A stretch of DNA of 64,000 nucleotides from Rhodoferax sp. Its GTDB lineage: Bacteria; Pseudomonadota; Gammaproteobacteria; Burkholderiales; Burkholderiaceae_C. Below the pieces are notes generated by a model, which did no database searches, was not told the origin of the DNA, and worked only from the letters and a program-made list of their open reading frames with translations. Both the position numbers and the translations under genes were made by a program. The DNA lies in the NCBI RefSeq assembly GCF_018780565.1, contig NZ_JADMJN010000005.1, positions 434,001 through 498,000 on the forward strand, in the 5' to 3' direction. Below, in pieces: positions 63,800 through 64,000 of this stretch. Positions within the stretch are counted from its first letter, which is position 1. Each line of letters begins with the position of its first letter.

Positions 63800-64000
63800 T
63801 CAGTCTTCGATGCCGCGCTGCGCGGGAATACCGGCCTTGAACGCGTGTTTCACCATGGTCATCTCGGTCACTGTGTCGGCCAGTTCAATGATCTCGGGCG
63901 GACAGCGTCGCCCCGTGAGCACCACGTGCACATGGCCGGGCCGCTCGCGCAGGGTCTGCAGCACATCATCCAGTGGCATCCAGCCGTAGATCAGCGGGTA
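63800..64000 (-). CDS. cobO: Cob(I)yrinic acid a,c-diamide adenosyltransferase, 3' part
   Basis: The gene runs off the window end; the last 66 residues are visible, with GWMPLDDVLQTL, VHVVLTGRRCPPEIIELADTVTEM and AGIPAQRGIED at the C-terminus. This is the CobO/BtuR corrinoid adenosyltransferase. The stop is at 63800-63802, 24 bp before cbiB, so it is likely the upstream member of the same operon. Any cobalamin riboswitch would be beyond 64000. Confidence 0.9.
   Translation of the reverse strand, partial: YPLIYGWMPLDDVLQTLRERPGHVHVVLTGRRCPPEIIELADTVTEMTMVKHAFKAGIPAQRGIED

Noticed and set aside
1..64000. CRISPR array, insertion sequence, rRNA or prophage
   Set aside because: No regularly spaced repeats, transposase-like frames, structural RNA genes or phage structural genes were seen.

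Overview
This looks like a chromosome segment of a Comamonadaceae betaproteobacterium (Burkholderiales), most like Rhodoferax or a close relative. The evidence is the gene order (mltG-tmk-holB-pilZ-tatD with ygfZ divergent; AI-2E transporter-hda-HAD-pcnB-folK with purM divergent; murJ/rpsT divergent; DUF3579/argD-argF), dense high-GC coding, and short palindromic repeats of a kind I associate with this family. The genus is inference. I see no rRNA, tRNA, CRISPR array or insertion sequence.

Layout. 1-5213: two-partner secretion locus, with a truncated hemagglutinin-like exoprotein, a double-FecR periplasmic protein and a TpsB pore. 5353-6267: nucleotide cyclase with an FHA domain. 6298-8244: GspE/PilB-type ATPase. 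8293-12834 (minus): mltG-tmk-holB-pilZ-tatD-ankyrin run. 12882-15879: ygfZ, a thioesterase-acetyltransferase fusion and an iron alcohol dehydrogenase. 16000-19440 and 26553-30256: the two halves of a transglutaminase / amide-ligase / ATP-grasp / alpha-E cluster. They are split by about 7 kb of accessory DNA (19441-26552) carrying a 1398-residue putative conflict protein, two small unknown genes and a serine hydrolase. 30331-41301: housekeeping (RidA, a chemoreceptor, folK, pcnB, hda, purM, sirB1-like, murJ, rpsT). 41426-44112: DUF3579, argD, argF. 44186-57494: mixed metabolic and signalling genes (flavin monooxygenase, SDR, PAS-GGDEF-EAL, Lon-like protease, LLM oxidoreductase, cytochrome c, aminotransferase, HDOD, nth, GGDEF). 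57505-64000 (minus): late cobalamin genes cobO(partial)-cbiB-cobD-cobQ-cobT-cobS-cobC.

The most unusual gene is at 19855-24051. It joins an Mrr-like nuclease domain, a long TPR-like helical body, a GreA/GreB C-terminal-like domain and a PIN-like domain. Imperfect direct repeats flank it, and it sits in an otherwise coherent operon-like cluster. At the DNA level, a short repeat lies in the same reading frame in three membrane-protein genes (murJ, cobS, cbiB) and encodes hydrophobic segments. A 71-bp REP-like hairpin lies inside cobQ and probably adds a glycine/proline-rich loop.

Signalling is prominent: an adenylate/guanylate cyclase, a GGDEF-EAL protein and a GGDEF protein (both with an I-site), PilZ, an HDOD protein and a chemoreceptor with a CheR-tethering C-terminus. 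Function calls come from reading motifs by eye, without database searches.
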